The notes below the pieces were generated by a model. It saw only the letters and a list, made by a program, of their open reading frames with translations. It ran no database searches and was not told the origin of the DNA. Source: DASUAS01 sp963756895 (lineage in GTDB: Bacteria; Actinomycetota; Acidimicrobiia; IMCC26256; DASPTH01). From it: a stretch of DNA of 64,000 nucleotides. Below, piece by piece: positions 8,377-17,635 of this stretch (the stretch's first letter is position 1; the number at the start of each line of letters is the position of its first letter). A program made the translations under genes and the position numbers. The DNA lies in contig CAVWPI010000011.1 of the NCBI GenBank assembly GCA_963756895.1, forward strand, positions 372,001 through 436,000. The letters run 5' to 3'.

Positions 8377-8873
8377 TCACCGGGTCGACTTCAGCTCTGC
8401 GAACACCATCTCCACGATCGAGGTGGCGCCGCGGGCGTGTTCCCACGCGGTGCCGATCGCGTCATGGTCGACGAGACCGGCGGCTTCGGGCGCGCGCCGA
8501 GCGCGTCGGTCGCCGCCTGCGCGAGCGGCGCCGGCTCGAGATCGTCGCCGTAGGCCGCGAAGCACTCCAGACCGTCCCAGAGCGACCGCAACGTGCGCGG
8601 CTCGGTCCCCAGGGTCAACGCGTCGGGGTCGGCGCCGACGGACAACGCACCGACGACCTGTTCCCACAGGTCGTAGTGCGACAAATCGTGCGGAAGGCGG
8701 TATCCGGCGACCGGATGGAGACGCCACTCGAGGCCGATCTCGCCCGGACCGTCGTCGGTGATCCAGGTCTGCGAGCCGTTGAGGTAGCTGTCGACCGGTG
8801 GCCCGAGCCGCTGGTCGAGCGCGAGCACGAGATCGGCGTCGACACGCCAGATGCACGTTGCGGTGCGAGACAT
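8377..8873 (-). CDS. Unknown protein with an apparent frameshift
   Basis: Starts MSRTATCIWRVDADLVLALD and reads well for about 128 residues, then must change frame near 8485-8500 to continue as EAAGLVDHDAIGTAWEHA and end KSTR. The total length leaves a remainder of two, so one base seems to be missing, in a GCGCGCGCCC run. I do not recognise a family. It lies just upstream of pyrE and diverges from the lipoprotein at 8955. Confidence 0.5.
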
Positions 8874-8954
8874 GCGCGGCAGAGTACCGAACCTGGTGCC
8901 GAACCCATCCCGTCGCGGTACCCTGCCCCGCTCGAAGCGGGCAGAGGGACGCAG

Positions 8955-9425
8955 GTGCTCACGAGGTCGAAGCTCGGCGCCGCGTGTTGCGGGCTGGTGA
9001 TGGTGGTCGTCGGATGTGGCGGGGGCAATGATCGCATGTCCGCTCGCGACTACGCGCGGGAAGCCAGCGCGCTGTGCCGGCGCGGCAATCGCTCGGTCGC
9101 GCGCGTCGAGATGCCTCCGCTCGGCGCCACGACCGACGCGTCGCGCGCGATGGCGCGGATCGTCGTCGTGCAGCGCGCCACCATCGAAGAGTTGCGCGAC
9201 CTGCGTCCACCCGAGCACCTCACCGTCACCGTGCAGAAGTGGGTCGCGCTCCTCGACCAGGGCGCCGACGAGCTCGAGCTCATGGCCGTGCGCCTGCGCG
9301 TCGGTCGCAACGACGAGGCCCTCGCCTACGGCGCCAAGGCCACGACGCTCCTCGATCGGGCGCGGGAAGTCGTGGCGCCACTCCGCGTGACCTCGTGTCG
9401 CGGCCCCGTGCTCCCGACCGTCTGA
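8955..9425 (+). CDS. Small lipoprotein of unknown function
   Basis: A 156-residue protein with a signal peptide (MLTRSKLGAACCGLVMVV) and lipobox VVGC followed by GGG, so it should be an exported lipoprotein. GTG 8955 has AGAGGGAC upstream at good spacing. The mature part is helical and Arg/Glu-rich with ASALCRRGNRSVARVE and a long EELRDLRPPEHLTVTVQKW stretch; no domain is recognised. It precedes the acyltransferase gene by 18 bases, but that gene has its own -10-like hexamer. Confidence 0.6.
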   Translation: MLTRSKLGAACCGLVMVVVGCGGGNDRMSARDYAREASALCRRGNRSVARVEMPPLGATTDASRAMARIVVVQRATIEELRDLRPPEHLTVTVQKWVALLDQGADELELMAVRLRVGRNDEALAYGAKATTLLDRAREVVAPLRVTSCRGPVLPTV

Positions 9426-9429
9426 CCAA

Positions 9430-9435
9430 TACGCT
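9430..9435 (+). promoter_or_regulatory. -10 hexamer TACGCT for the acyltransferase gene (leaderless)
   Basis: TACGCT ends 8 bases before ATG 9444. Confidence 0.45.
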
Positions 9436-9443
9436 CGGACCCG

Positions 9444-10902
9444 ATGGGTGCCGACACCGGGTACGACCGCCTCACCGCGCTCGACGAGAGCTTCCTGCAC
9501 CTCGAGCGCCCCGAGACGCCCATGCACGTCGGTGCGGTCGCGATCCTCGAACGCGCGCCGTTCTACGGAGCCGACGGCCGCTTCCGCCTCGACGAGGTGC
9601 GCGCCCTCGTCGGCGTCGCGCCTGCAGCTGATCCCACGCTTCCGCAAGCGGGTGATGCCGGTGCCGCTCGGGAGCGGGCGCCCGATCTGGGTCGACCACG
9701 ACGAGTTCGACATCGCGCAGCACGTGCGCCTGACCGCGCTCCCCGCGCCCGGCACGCGCCGGCAGCTGTTCGAGCTCGCCGAGCGGCTCATGACCCAGGT
9801 GCTCGCTCGCGACCGCCCGTTGTGGGAGCTCTGGTTCGTCGACGGCGTCGACCGCGGGGAGCACGTCGGTCTGATCCACAAGTCGCACCACACGCTCACC
9901 GACGGCATCTCGGGGGTCGACATCGCGACCGTGCTCCTCGACTTCACCCGCGAGCCGACCGTGCTCGACCCCGACGAGTGGGCGCCGGCACCGGCCCCCG
10001 ACCCGGCCCGGCTCGTGGCGGACACCGTGCGTGAACGCGTCACCCGTCCCGCCGAGATGGTGAGCACGGTGCGGCGGGCCACCGACGCGCCCCGCGAGGC
10101 AATCGATCGCGCCTCCGGCCTGGGCCGCTCGATCGGCTCACTGCTCGAGGGGCAGTTCCTCGCGCCGCGACTGTCGTTGAACGGACCGGTTCGGAAGGGC
10201 CGACGCATCGAGACCGTGCGCATCCCCCTCGACACGGTGCGACGGGTGCGCGAGGCCTTCGGCTGCACTGTGAACGACGTGGTGCTCTCGGTCGTCGGCA
10301 GCGCGGTCGGGCGAGTGCTCGAGGCGCACGAGGAGCTCCATCCCGACCTCGTGCTCAAGGTGTTCTGTCCGGTCTCGGTGCGGGACGACGGTCAGCGCAT
10401 GCAACTCGGCAACCGCATCTCCACGATGGTCGTGCCGCTGCCGGTCGGTGAGCCCGACGCCCGCGTGCGACTCGACGCCGTGCGCGCGACCACGGTCGAC
10501 CTCAAGGAACGCCGGCAGGCAGTGGGTGCCGCCGCGCTGCTCGGTCTCTCCGAGTACGCGGCGCCCACGCTCCTCGGGCTCGCCGGCCGCGTCGCGCACG
10601 CGCAGCGCGTCGCCAACCTCATCGTCACCAACGTGCCCGGGCCCCAGGTGCCGCTCTACTGCCTGGGCGCGCTGATGCACGAGGTGTACCCGGTTGTGCC
10701 CCTCTCGCGGAACCTCACGCTCAACGTGGCGATCCTCTCGTACTGCGGGCAGCTGCACTTCGGGTTGATCGGCGACGGCGAGTCGGGACGCGACCTCGAA
10801 CGGTTGGCTGGCGGCATCGAGGACGCCGTCGCCGAGCTGGGAACCCTCGCAGCCCGCGAGGACGCACGCGGCTCGGAGAGCCCGCAGTGGAAGGAGGTCT
10901 AG
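9444..10902 (+). CDS. Wax ester synthase / diacylglycerol O-acyltransferase, frameshifted
   Basis: WS/DGAT family enzyme that joins an acyl-CoA to a fatty alcohol or diacylglycerol to make storage lipid. The N-terminus reads RLTALDESFLHLERPETPMH in one frame; from about 9620 the protein continues in the next frame as RLQLIPRFRKRVM. Removing one G in the GTCGGCG stretch restores ALVASRLQLIPRF, the normal family sequence. The active-site motif HHTLTDG lies near 9890. Later blocks NLIVTNVPGPQVPLY and ILSYCGQLHFGL are typical of the C-terminal domain. Restored length is about 485 residues. An assembly error is the simplest explanation. Confidence 0.9.
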
Positions 10903-10912
10903 CGTGGGCGCC

Positions 10913-12247
10913 GTGAGCCGAACCGAGGATCCGACCGCCGAGGTCACCGACCTCCTGCAGCTGCTCATCCGCAACCAGTGCGTGAACGACGGCACGCTCG
11001 CGTCCGGCGAGGAGACCCGCAGCGTCGACCTCCTCGCCGGCTACCTGGCCGGCGCCGGCGACCACGAGATCTTCGAGCCGCAACCCGGGCGCCAGAGCCT
11101 GGTCGCGCGCATCGAGGGGACCGACCCCGACGCGCCCGCGCTCCTGCTCATGGGCCACACCGACGTCGTCCCCGTGAACCCCGACGGCTGGTCGCGCGAT
11201 CCGTTCGGGGCCGAGGTGGTCGACGGCTTCGTGTGGGGCCGCGGTGCGGTCGACATGCTCAACCTCACCGCGTCGCAGGCGGTGGCGTTCCGGAACCTCG
11301 CCAACAGCGGGTTCAAGCCGCGCGGCACGCTGATCTACCTGGCGGTCGCCGACGAGGAAGCCCTCGGCCGGTGGGGCGCCGACTGGCTGTTGCAGCACGA
11401 GCGCGACGCGGTGTACGCCGACTACGTGCTCACCGAGGCGGGTGGCTTCCAGATCCCCACCCCGGCCGGGCCGCGGCTCCCGGTGGTCGTGGGGGAGAAG
11501 GGGACGTTCTGGACCAAGATCCGGGTGCACGGCACGCCCGGTCACGGTTCGCAACCGTTCCGCACCGACAACGCGCTGGTCACCGCCGCGGAGGTCGTGC
11601 GGCGCATCGCCGACTACCGGCCGCAGACGCAGATCCACGAGTCGTGGCATCAGTTCGTCGAGGGCCTCCAGTACGAGCCCGAGCTCACCGAGGCGCTGCT
11701 CAGCGAAGACGGCCTCGCCGACGCGCTGGCCGAGCTGCCGGTCGGGGTCGCGCGCCACTGGCACGCGTGCACGCACACCACGTTCGCGCCGACCGTCGCG
11801 CACGGCGGGACGAAGACCAACGTGATCCCCGACCTGGTCGAGCTCGAGGTCGACATCCGCACGCTGCCCGGCCAATCGGGAGCGGATGCCACCGCATTGC
11901 TGCGCGACGCGCTCGGCGACCTGGCCGATGCGGTCGAGATCGAGTCGAACGACGATCCCGCCACGTCGTCGCCGATCGACACGCCATTGTGGGACTCGCT
12001 GTCGCGCACCAGCGCCGCGCTCTGCAAGGGCTCAGCGCTCGTGCCGTCGCTCATGGTGGGCGGTACCGACAACCGCTTCTACCGGCGCGCGGGTGCGGTC
12101 GGGTACGGCTTCGGCCTGTTCTCGCAGCGCCTGCCCTACGAGGACTTCGCGGTGATGTTCCACGGCAACGACGAGAAGGTCGACCAGGAGTCGCTCGTCC
12201 TCTCGACCCAACTCTGGGAAGCTGTCGCCCGCGACCTGGTGGGCTGA
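10913..12247 (+). CDS. M20 family metallopeptidase
   Basis: A 444-residue di-zinc peptidase of the M20/M28-like dipeptidase and deacylase group. Visible metal-site blocks are LLMGHTDVVPVN, GRGAVDMLN, VADEEALGRWGA and the C-terminal FHGNDEKV with the final His ligand; the dimerisation (lid) domain sits between GEKGTFWTKIRVHG and the return at TPLWDSL. GTG 10913 is preferred because TAGCGT ends 7 bases before it; GTG 10904 is an alternative. Substrate is not predictable. It meets the DoxX gene tail to tail with overlap. Confidence 0.88.
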   Translation: MSRTEDPTAEVTDLLQLLIRNQCVNDGTLASGEETRSVDLLAGYLAGAGDHEIFEPQPGRQSLVARIEGTDPDAPALLLMGHTDVVPVNPDGWSRDPFGAEVVDGFVWGRGAVDMLNLTASQAVAFRNLANSGFKPRGTLIYLAVADEEALGRWGADWLLQHERDAVYADYVLTEAGGFQIPTPAGPRLPVVVGEKGTFWTKIRVHGTPGHGSQPFRTDNALVTAAEVVRRIADYRPQTQIHESWHQFVEGLQYEPELTEALLSEDGLADALAELPVGVARHWHACTHTTFAPTVAHGGTKTNVIPDLVELEVDIRTLPGQSGADATALLRDALGDLADAVEIESNDDPATSSPIDTPLWDSLSRTSAALCKGSALVPSLMVGGTDNRFYRRAGAVGYGFGLFSQRLPYEDFAVMFHGNDEKVDQESLVLSTQLWEAVARDLVG

Positions 12248-12690
12248 CCTACGTCGCGTCGGCCTGCGATGCGGAGTCTCAGCTTGCGATCGAGCGCAAG
12301 GTACCCGCAGCCGGCCCACACGATGAACAACATCGCGACGAGCATGGTCGGGGCGACGCCGAGGTGGAAGCTCCCACCGTCGACGCGTCCCGCAGTTGCG
12401 ATCGCACCGATCATGTCGCCCGCCAGGAGCAGCGCGGCTGGGCGGGTCAGGAACCCGACGAGGAGCAACACACCACAGACGAATTCCAGCGTGCCGACCA
12501 AGTACGTCGCAACCTCGGGCACGGGGATGCCGTAGCGGTCGAAGTCCGACGACTCCTGCGCGTGGTCGACGAACTTCCCCACCGAAAACATCACGAACAG
12601 CGCGCCGGTCACGACGCGGATCGCGGTCGTCACCCATCCGGCCGCGCCGCTGGTTCGCGGTCGGAGGATCTTCTCGATCACATCGTTCAC
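12136..12690 (-). CDS. DoxX family membrane protein
   Basis: A 184-residue protein whose first 140 residues have four hydrophobic helices and the DoxX look (IRVVTGALFVMFSVGKFVDH, LVGTLEFVCGVLLLVGFLTR). DoxX proteins are small inner-membrane proteins tied to redox or sulfur metabolism, but their activity is poorly known. GTG 12690 overlaps the PAC2 stop (GTGA). The last 40 residues are read antisense to the M20 gene (112-base overlap) and have no membrane or domain character; the true end may be near 12250 if a base is wrong there. Confidence 0.75.
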   Translation of the reverse strand: MNDVIEKILRPRTSGAAGWVTTAIRVVTGALFVMFSVGKFVDHAQESSDFDRYGIPVPEVATYLVGTLEFVCGVLLLVGFLTRPAALLLAGDMIGAIATAGRVDGGSFHLGVAPTMLVAMLFIVWAGCGYLALDRKLRLRIAGRRDVGQPTRSRATASQSWVERTSDSWSTFSSLPWNITAKSS

Positions 12691-13583
12691 GAACCGCCGT
12701 CCTGCTCGCGCAGGAATTGCTCCACCTCGGCGGCGAGCTCCTCGGCGTCGGGGACGGAACCACCACCCGCAGGGTGCCCGCCGAGCACGATGCCGCGATC
12801 CTCGGCGTCCTCGGCGTCGACGCGTCCCTCGAGCTCGCGCACGTAGGTGCTCACCTCGTCGTTGTCGCGGATCGCGTGGTCGACCTGCACCCGCCAGAGG
12901 TCGACGAGCTGGTCGAGGCCGTGCAGGTCGAGGTCGAGATCGGCGAGCTGCGCGAAGCGTTCGAGCAGCGCACGAGTCGCGGGTGGGTTGGGGGGTGACG
13001 ACACGTAGTGCGGCACCGGCGCCCACAACGACGCCGACCGCAGGCCACTGGCGCGACACGCGTCGTGGAGCACCCCCACGATGCCGGTGGGACCCTCGTA
13101 CTGCGACCGTTGGAGCTCGAGCCCGTTGACGAGCTCGGGATCCGAGGCGGTGCCGGTGACTCGCACGGCGCGCGTGTGGGGCACGTCGCCGAGCAGCGCG
13201 CCGAGGGTGACGACCATCTCGCATTCGATCTCTTCGGCCATCGACACGACCGCGCGGCAGAAGGACTTCCAACGCACGTTGGGTTCGACGCCGCGCAGCA
13301 CCACGAGGTCGCGCTCGTCGAACGTGACCGCGAAGCAGTCGTTCGCGGGCCAGGTGATCGAGCGCGCCACGCCGTCGACCAGATCGATCTGCGGACGGTG
13401 CGACTGGTAGTCGAGGTGCTCGTCGGGTTCGATGCCTGCGATACGGAGCGGATCGCGCTGGCGGATGAGCCAGTCGGCCGCGCCGGTGGCGGCGTCACCC
13501 GCGTCGTTCCAGCCCGAGAACGCGGCGACGAGCAGGGGTCGGCGGAGGTTCGGACGTCGTTCCCAAACCAGGCCGTCGGTCAT
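12687..13583 (-). CDS. PAC2 family protein
   Basis: A 298-residue PAC2 domain protein. PAC2 is named for a proteasome-assembly chaperone, and actinobacterial members are widespread though unassigned. Recognisable parts are LLVAAFSGWNDAGDAATGAA at the N-terminus, ITWPANDCF, and MVVTLGALLGDVPHTR in the middle. The C-terminus is an acidic helical tail (ELAAEVEQFLREQ). It is translationally coupled to the downstream DoxX gene by a four-base overlap and divergent from the flavoprotein gene at 13632. Confidence 0.85.
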   Translation of the reverse strand: MTDGLVWERRPNLRRPLLVAAFSGWNDAGDAATGAADWLIRQRDPLRIAGIEPDEHLDYQSHRPQIDLVDGVARSITWPANDCFAVTFDERDLVVLRGVEPNVRWKSFCRAVVSMAEEIECEMVVTLGALLGDVPHTRAVRVTGTASDPELVNGLELQRSQYEGPTGIVGVLHDACRASGLRSASLWAPVPHYVSSPPNPPATRALLERFAQLADLDLDLHGLDQLVDLWRVQVDHAIRDNDEVSTYVRELEGRVDAEDAEDRGIVLGGHPAGGGSVPDAEELAAEVEQFLREQDGGS

Positions 13584-13619
13584 CGAGCCAGCTTACGGCC
13601 AGCGTTCCGGATGCCCGTC

Positions 13620-13625
13620 TAGAGT
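13620..13625 (+). promoter_or_regulatory. -10 hexamer TAGAGT for the AbfD-like gene (leaderless)
   Basis: TAGAGT ends 6 bases before ATG 13632. Confidence 0.45.
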
Positions 13626-13631
13626 GCCGCG

Positions 13632-15046
13632 ATGGGCCTGGCGACCGCTGACGAGTACCGCGCGTCGCTCGATGACGGCCGTGTGCTCTGGTACCGCGGT
13701 CGGCGCGTTCCCGACATCCTGGCCGAACCTGACCTGCGGGTCGCGGTCGACCATGCCGCGCTCGACTACGAGGTCGGACACGATCCGCAGTACCGCGACC
13801 TCGCGGTGGCGAAGGATCCCGACACCGGCGAAGAATTCAGCGCGTACTACGCGCTGCCGCACTCGAGCGACGATCTGCTCGCGCGCTCGCGACTGATCGA
13901 GACCGTCACCGGGCTCGGCGGCACGATGGTGACGTTGATCAAGGAGATCGGTTCCGACGCGCTGTTCGGCCTGCTGCGGGTCCTCGAGGGTGAACCGCTC
14001 GAGCGGGCGCGCGCGTTCTACGAGCACTGCCGGACCGGTGATCTCGCGGTGGCAGTGGCGCAGACCGACGTGAAGGGGGATCGCTCCCTGGCCCCGCACG
14101 CCCAACCCGACCCCGACCACTACGTGCACGTCGTCGAAGAGCGCGCCGACGGCATCGTCGTGCGGGGCGCGAAGTGCCACACGAGCATCAGTGCCAACGC
14201 GCACGAGATCATCGTGCTGCCCACGCGGGCCATGGGCCCCGACGACGCCGACTACGCCGTGTCGTTCGCCACGCCGGTGAACGCTCCGGGCCTGTCCCTC
14301 TTCGTCTCCGCCTACGGCGCACGCGACCACGACGCGTTCGAGTTCCCGATCTCGTCGAAGCACAAGATGCTCGAGACCCTCACCGTGTTCGACGACGTGT
14401 TCGTCCCGTGGGAGCGTGTGTTCCTGTGCCGGGAGCCGGAACGTGCCGGCGCGGTCTCCAACGCCTTCGTGGAGTACCACCGGTTCACCGCGGTGTCGTA
14501 CAAGCTGCCCTTGCTCGACGCGCTGATCGGCACCGCCGCCCTGGTCGCCGAGATGAACGGCGTGGGCAAGGCCGGGCACATCCGCGACAAGCTCACGCGG
14601 CTCATCACCTACGCGGAGACGGTGCGGGCGCTGACCGACATGGCCGCGCTCCGGGCCTCGGTCGACGAGCGGGGCATCGCCTATCCCGACCCGCTCACCA
14701 CCAACCTGGCCAAGTACACCTTCGCCACGCAGTACCACGCCGCGTTGGAGCTGGTGCAGGACTGCGCGGTGGGCTGCTGGTCACCGGACCCGGTGGCGCC
14801 GACTGGGCCAATCCCGAGGTGCGGGCGGTGCTGGAGAAGTTCTACGCCGCCAAGGCGCCGGCCGAGGAGCGGCTCCGCCTGCTCAACACGATCAGCGACC
14901 TCACCGCTCGCGACTTCGGCGGTTACCACGCCGTGCTCGCGGTGCACGCGGAGGGCTCGATCGAGGCCGAGAAGCTGCAGATCTACCGGGCCTACGAACC
15001 CGGCCGGGCCATCGCCTACGCCCGCCGCCTCGCGGCGATCGACTGA
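13632..15046 (+). CDS. 4-hydroxybutyryl-CoA dehydratase-like (HpaB family) flavoprotein, frameshifted
   Basis: About 471 residues once one missing base near 14770 is allowed for; the frame then continues GGLLVTGPGGADWANPEV and ends RRLAAID. The fold is that of the HpaB/AbfD flavoproteins, closest to 4-hydroxybutyryl-CoA dehydratase/vinylacetyl-CoA isomerase: TDVKGDRSLAPHAQPDPDHY and ERADGIVVRGAKCHTS match that group. By memory of the clostridial enzyme, its Fe-S ligands are C99, C103, H292 and C299. Here the first two positions fall in TMVTLIKEIG (no Cys), the His is kept in EYHRF, and the last is Tyr in AVSYK. Fe-S-dependent dehydration therefore seems unlikely; a flavin-only isomerase or oxygenase is possible. 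Confidence 0.8.
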
Positions 15047-15064
15047 CCGCTCGGGTCGACCAGC

Positions 15065-15421
15065 TCAGGCGACGCGGGGCGTGCGGGGCTGCACGGGGGT
15101 GCCGTTGCCCTTGGGGTAGCGGGCGACCCGACCGACGGGCATGTCGACGCGGTACCCGGCCGCGGCGCGCTCCTCTTCGGACTCGCCACCCCAGAAGCCG
15201 TACTCGCGGTGCTCGCGGGCCCACTGACGGCACGGCGTGAGCACTTCGCAGTTGTTGCAGACGGCGCGGGCCTTGGCCTCGCGCACGTTGCGGGTCTCGG
15301 GCCGCTCGCCGGCCGGGGCGAAGAAGAGGTCGTTCTGGCCTTGGCAGGCTGCCGTCCCGGTCCAGGTGAGCGGTCCGGTGAAGATCAGGCTCGAAACGGT
15401 TGCAGATTCGGTTACGGACAC
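15065..15421 (-). CDS. WhiB-family iron-sulfur transcription factor
   Basis: A 118-residue WhiB-like regulator, a family confined to actinobacteria and their phages. The four cluster ligands are in the order ACQGQ, CNNC and PCRQW, followed by the FWGGES turn and a basic C-terminal region (GRVARYPKGN) for DNA contact. Such proteins hold an oxygen- and NO-sensitive [4Fe-4S] cluster and often act with the sigma factor. GTG 15421 is the best start; the 5' leader contains an 11-bp hairpin. I cannot say which WhiB class it belongs to. Confidence 0.93.
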   Translation of the reverse strand: MSVTESATVSSLIFTGPLTWTGTAACQGQNDLFFAPAGERPETRNVREAKARAVCNNCEVLTPCRQWAREHREYGFWGGESEEERAAAGYRVDMPVGRVARYPKGNGTPVQPRTPRVA

Positions 15422-15459
15422 CAGGAAACCCCCGTGATTGCGCGGAATGCGGGAGAATC

Positions 15460-15488
15460 GGGGAGCCGGTGGGGGGAACCGGCTCCCC
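15460..15488 (-). promoter_or_regulatory. Stem-loop in the whiB 5' region
   Basis: GGGGAGCCGGT and ACCGGCTCCCC pair over 11 bp around a 7-base loop, 40-65 bases before the whiB start and between the divergent LysR gene. It could be a leader structure or a protein-binding palindrome. Confidence 0.5.
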
Positions 15489-15592
15489 GAGTCGTCCTGC
15501 GTCAACCATGTTGCCCGTTCCACGTGAATCTGTCCAACAGTTAGACTCGATGGTATCCATCGGCTTGAACGATGTTGACGAGAGGGCACCTC

Positions 15593-16527
15593 ATGGAGCT
15601 CCGACACCTCGAGACGCTGCTCGCGATCGCGGAGGAGGGCTCGTTCACCGCAGCGGCCGACGCCCTGGCCACGGTGCAGTCGAACGTGTCCGATCAGGTG
15701 CGCCAGCTCGAAGGACGAGCTCGGCGTCCCGTTGCTCGTGCGCAGCCGGCGCGGTGCCGAACCCACTGAGTTCGGCCTGCTGGTCCTCGAGCGCGCGCGT
15801 CGCGTACAAGCGCGAGCTCGAGGCGATGCGCGTCGACCTCGCGCTCCTGCAGGGTCTCGAGGCCGGGTACGCGCGCCTCGGCGTCGTCGGTACCGCGAGC
15901 CGCTGGCTGGTGCCCGCGCTCGTCGCCGACCTGCGGGAGCGCGCACCGGGTGTGCGGCTGCGGGTCAACGAGGGCGCGTCGGAGCGGCTCTTCGCCGAAC
16001 TGGTCGACGGTGAGCTCGCGCAGGCCGTCGTGACCGAGCCGGTCAACGACCGTCGTCTCGCGGTGGAGTCGCTGCTCGAGGAGGACCTCATCGGGCTGGT
16101 CGGGCACGACGTCGACCTGCCGCGCGAGCCGGTGTCGCTCGCGGCGTTCGCGAAGCTCCCGCTGGTGCTCCCTCCCGATCCGAACCCGTTGCGCATCGAG
16201 GTCGACCGGGCCGCCGAGGAGGCCGGGATCACACTGACCGTGCCGGTCGAGGTGGAGGGCATCCGGCTGATCGCCGACCTCGTGGTCGCCGGCGACTACG
16301 CGTCGATCCTGCCGGAGACCGCGATCCCGCCGGAGATCACCAACGTGCGCACGGTCCGGATCGCCGGACTGCCGCCTCGGCGACTCGCAATGGTGACCGC
16401 GCGCGACATGCAGATGTCACTCGCCGATCTGGCCGTCCGCGACAGCGTGCGCGCGCTCGTCGCCAAGCACGAGCAGACGCGGTCGCGCCGCAAGAAGCAG
16501 GTACGGTCGCGGACCAAGCAGGAGTGA
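15593..16527 (+). CDS. LysR-family transcriptional regulator with two frameshifts
   Basis: The N-terminal winged helix (ELRHLETLLAIAEEGSFTAA, then TVQSNVSDQVRQLE) is unmistakable LysR. The frame then shifts near 15712 (an extra G in GAAGGACG) to DELGVPLLVRSRRG, and again near 15810 to RELEAMRVDLALLQG, after which the substrate-binding domain runs open to 16527. Two extra bases account for the length. Restored size is about 310 residues. The effector domain includes LGVVGTASRWLVPALVADL and ends in a Lys/Arg-rich tail. Assembly error is more likely than decay, since both shifts are single bases in an otherwise clean gene. Confidence 0.82.
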
Positions 16528-16539
16528 CCGGGGGAGATC

Positions 16540-16782
16540 ATGGCTGCACAACCGGTGCACGACGACGGGCGCAAGGTCAACGTCAAGCTGATCGTGCTGG
16601 GGATCCTGGCCGCGGTCCTGGTGCTGTTCGCGCTGCTCAACACCCACGAGGTGGGCGTCGACTTCCTCCTCAACACGTGGAGCACGTCGCTGATCCTCGT
16701 GATCGCGATCTCGGCCGCGATCGGGTTCGCGCTGGGCTTCCTTACGAGGGGGCACCTGGCCGGTCGTCGCTCGAACGACTGA
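16540..16782 (+). CDS. LapA-domain small membrane protein
   Basis: An 80-residue protein with two hydrophobic helices (LIVLGILAAVLVLFALLN and LILVIAISAAIGFALGFLT) joined by the typical NTHEVGVDFLLNTW turn, the pattern of LapA/DUF1049 proteins. In enterobacteria LapA takes part in lipopolysaccharide assembly control; in actinobacteria its role is unknown. It lies 12 bases after the LysR gene and overlaps the 3' end of the convergent PAP2 gene by 41 bases. Confidence 0.85.
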   Translation: MAAQPVHDDGRKVNVKLIVLGILAAVLVLFALLNTHEVGVDFLLNTWSTSLILVIAISAAIGFALGFLTRGHLAGRRSND

Positions 16783-17635
16783 TCGCATTCGCCCGCTCCG
16801 TCTCGGTCACGGGCTCGATGGCGGGCCCCCGACCGGCGCGGGTGAAGATGCGCGCGGCCACGTAGCCGACGCCGAGCACGAAGAAGCCGCCCACTGCGTC
16901 GAGGAAGTAGTGGTTGGCGGTCACGACGATCACGGTGACGGTCGTGACGGGGTAGACGACCGCGAGCACCTTCGCCCAGGCGTGCTTGACGCGAGGCACC
17001 AGCGCGCACGCGCACCAGAGCGCCCACGCGCAGTGCACGCTCGGCATGGCTGCGAACTGGTTGGAGATCTTGCTCACGGCGCCCGAGTTGAACGACCAGA
17101 ACGCGGGGTCCTTGGCCAGCGTGTCGACGAAGCCGAAGTCGTGGCTCACGAACGCGTAGGTGTGCGGGTCGAGCAGGCGCGGCGGCAGCAGCGGGAAGAA
17201 CGCGAAGCCGATGAGCGCGAGGCCGGTGGCGATGCCGAGCGTGTTGCGCCAGCGCGGGTAGTCGTCGCTCCACTTCCGGTAGAGGTAGATCATCACGCCG
17301 CCGGTGACGATGAAGTGCAGCGATCCGTAGAAGTAGTTGGCGGCGATGATGAACGTGCGCGAGCCGAGCGCCCACGCCTGGATCGCCTGCTCGTGGTTGA
17401 TCCCGAGCGACTTCTGCCACCGGATGATGTCGAGCGCGTGCTCGTAGGCCTCGTGCGGATTGCCGTGGTGCAGGTTCCGGACGAACGAGTAGACGCCGTA
17501 GAAGGCGAGGACCGCGATGATCTCGCCCCACCAGTAGAGGCGGCGACCGTCGCGGAGGGTCCGCCCGCCCGGCAGCCGCCGGTGGAGCGGGACGCTGGGA
17601 GGCGGGGTGGGTTCGTCCTGTTCGACGACGCTCAT
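16742..17635 (-). CDS. PAP2-superfamily membrane phosphatase/transferase
   Basis: A 297-residue integral membrane protein of the PAP2_3 (inositolphosphotransferase-like) group. Six hydrophobic segments are evident, and the active-site parts AAMPSVHCAWALW and ANHYFLDAVGG hold the catalytic His residues. Family members act on lipid phosphates or transfer inositol-phosphate head groups; the substrate here is unknown. Its ATG overlaps the stop of the upstream flippase-like gene (ATGA), implying a shared function in envelope lipid handling. Confidence 0.82.
   Translation of the reverse strand: MSVVEQDEPTPPPSVPLHRRLPGGRTLRDGRRLYWWGEIIAVLAFYGVYSFVRNLHHGNPHEAYEHALDIIRWQKSLGINHEQAIQAWALGSRTFIIAANYFYGSLHFIVTGGVMIYLYRKWSDDYPRWRNTLGIATGLALIGFAFFPLLPPRLLDPHTYAFVSHDFGFVDTLAKDPAFWSFNSGAVSKISNQFAAMPSVHCAWALWCACALVPRVKHAWAKVLAVVYPVTTVTVIVVTANHYFLDAVGGFFVLGVGYVAARIFTRAGRGPAIEPVTETERANAISRSSDDRPGAPS

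Noticed and set aside
15700..15820. Programmed ribosomal frameshifting in the LysR and other split genes
   Set aside because: No slippery heptamer or downstream pseudoknot is evident, and many unrelated genes show the same one-base defect.
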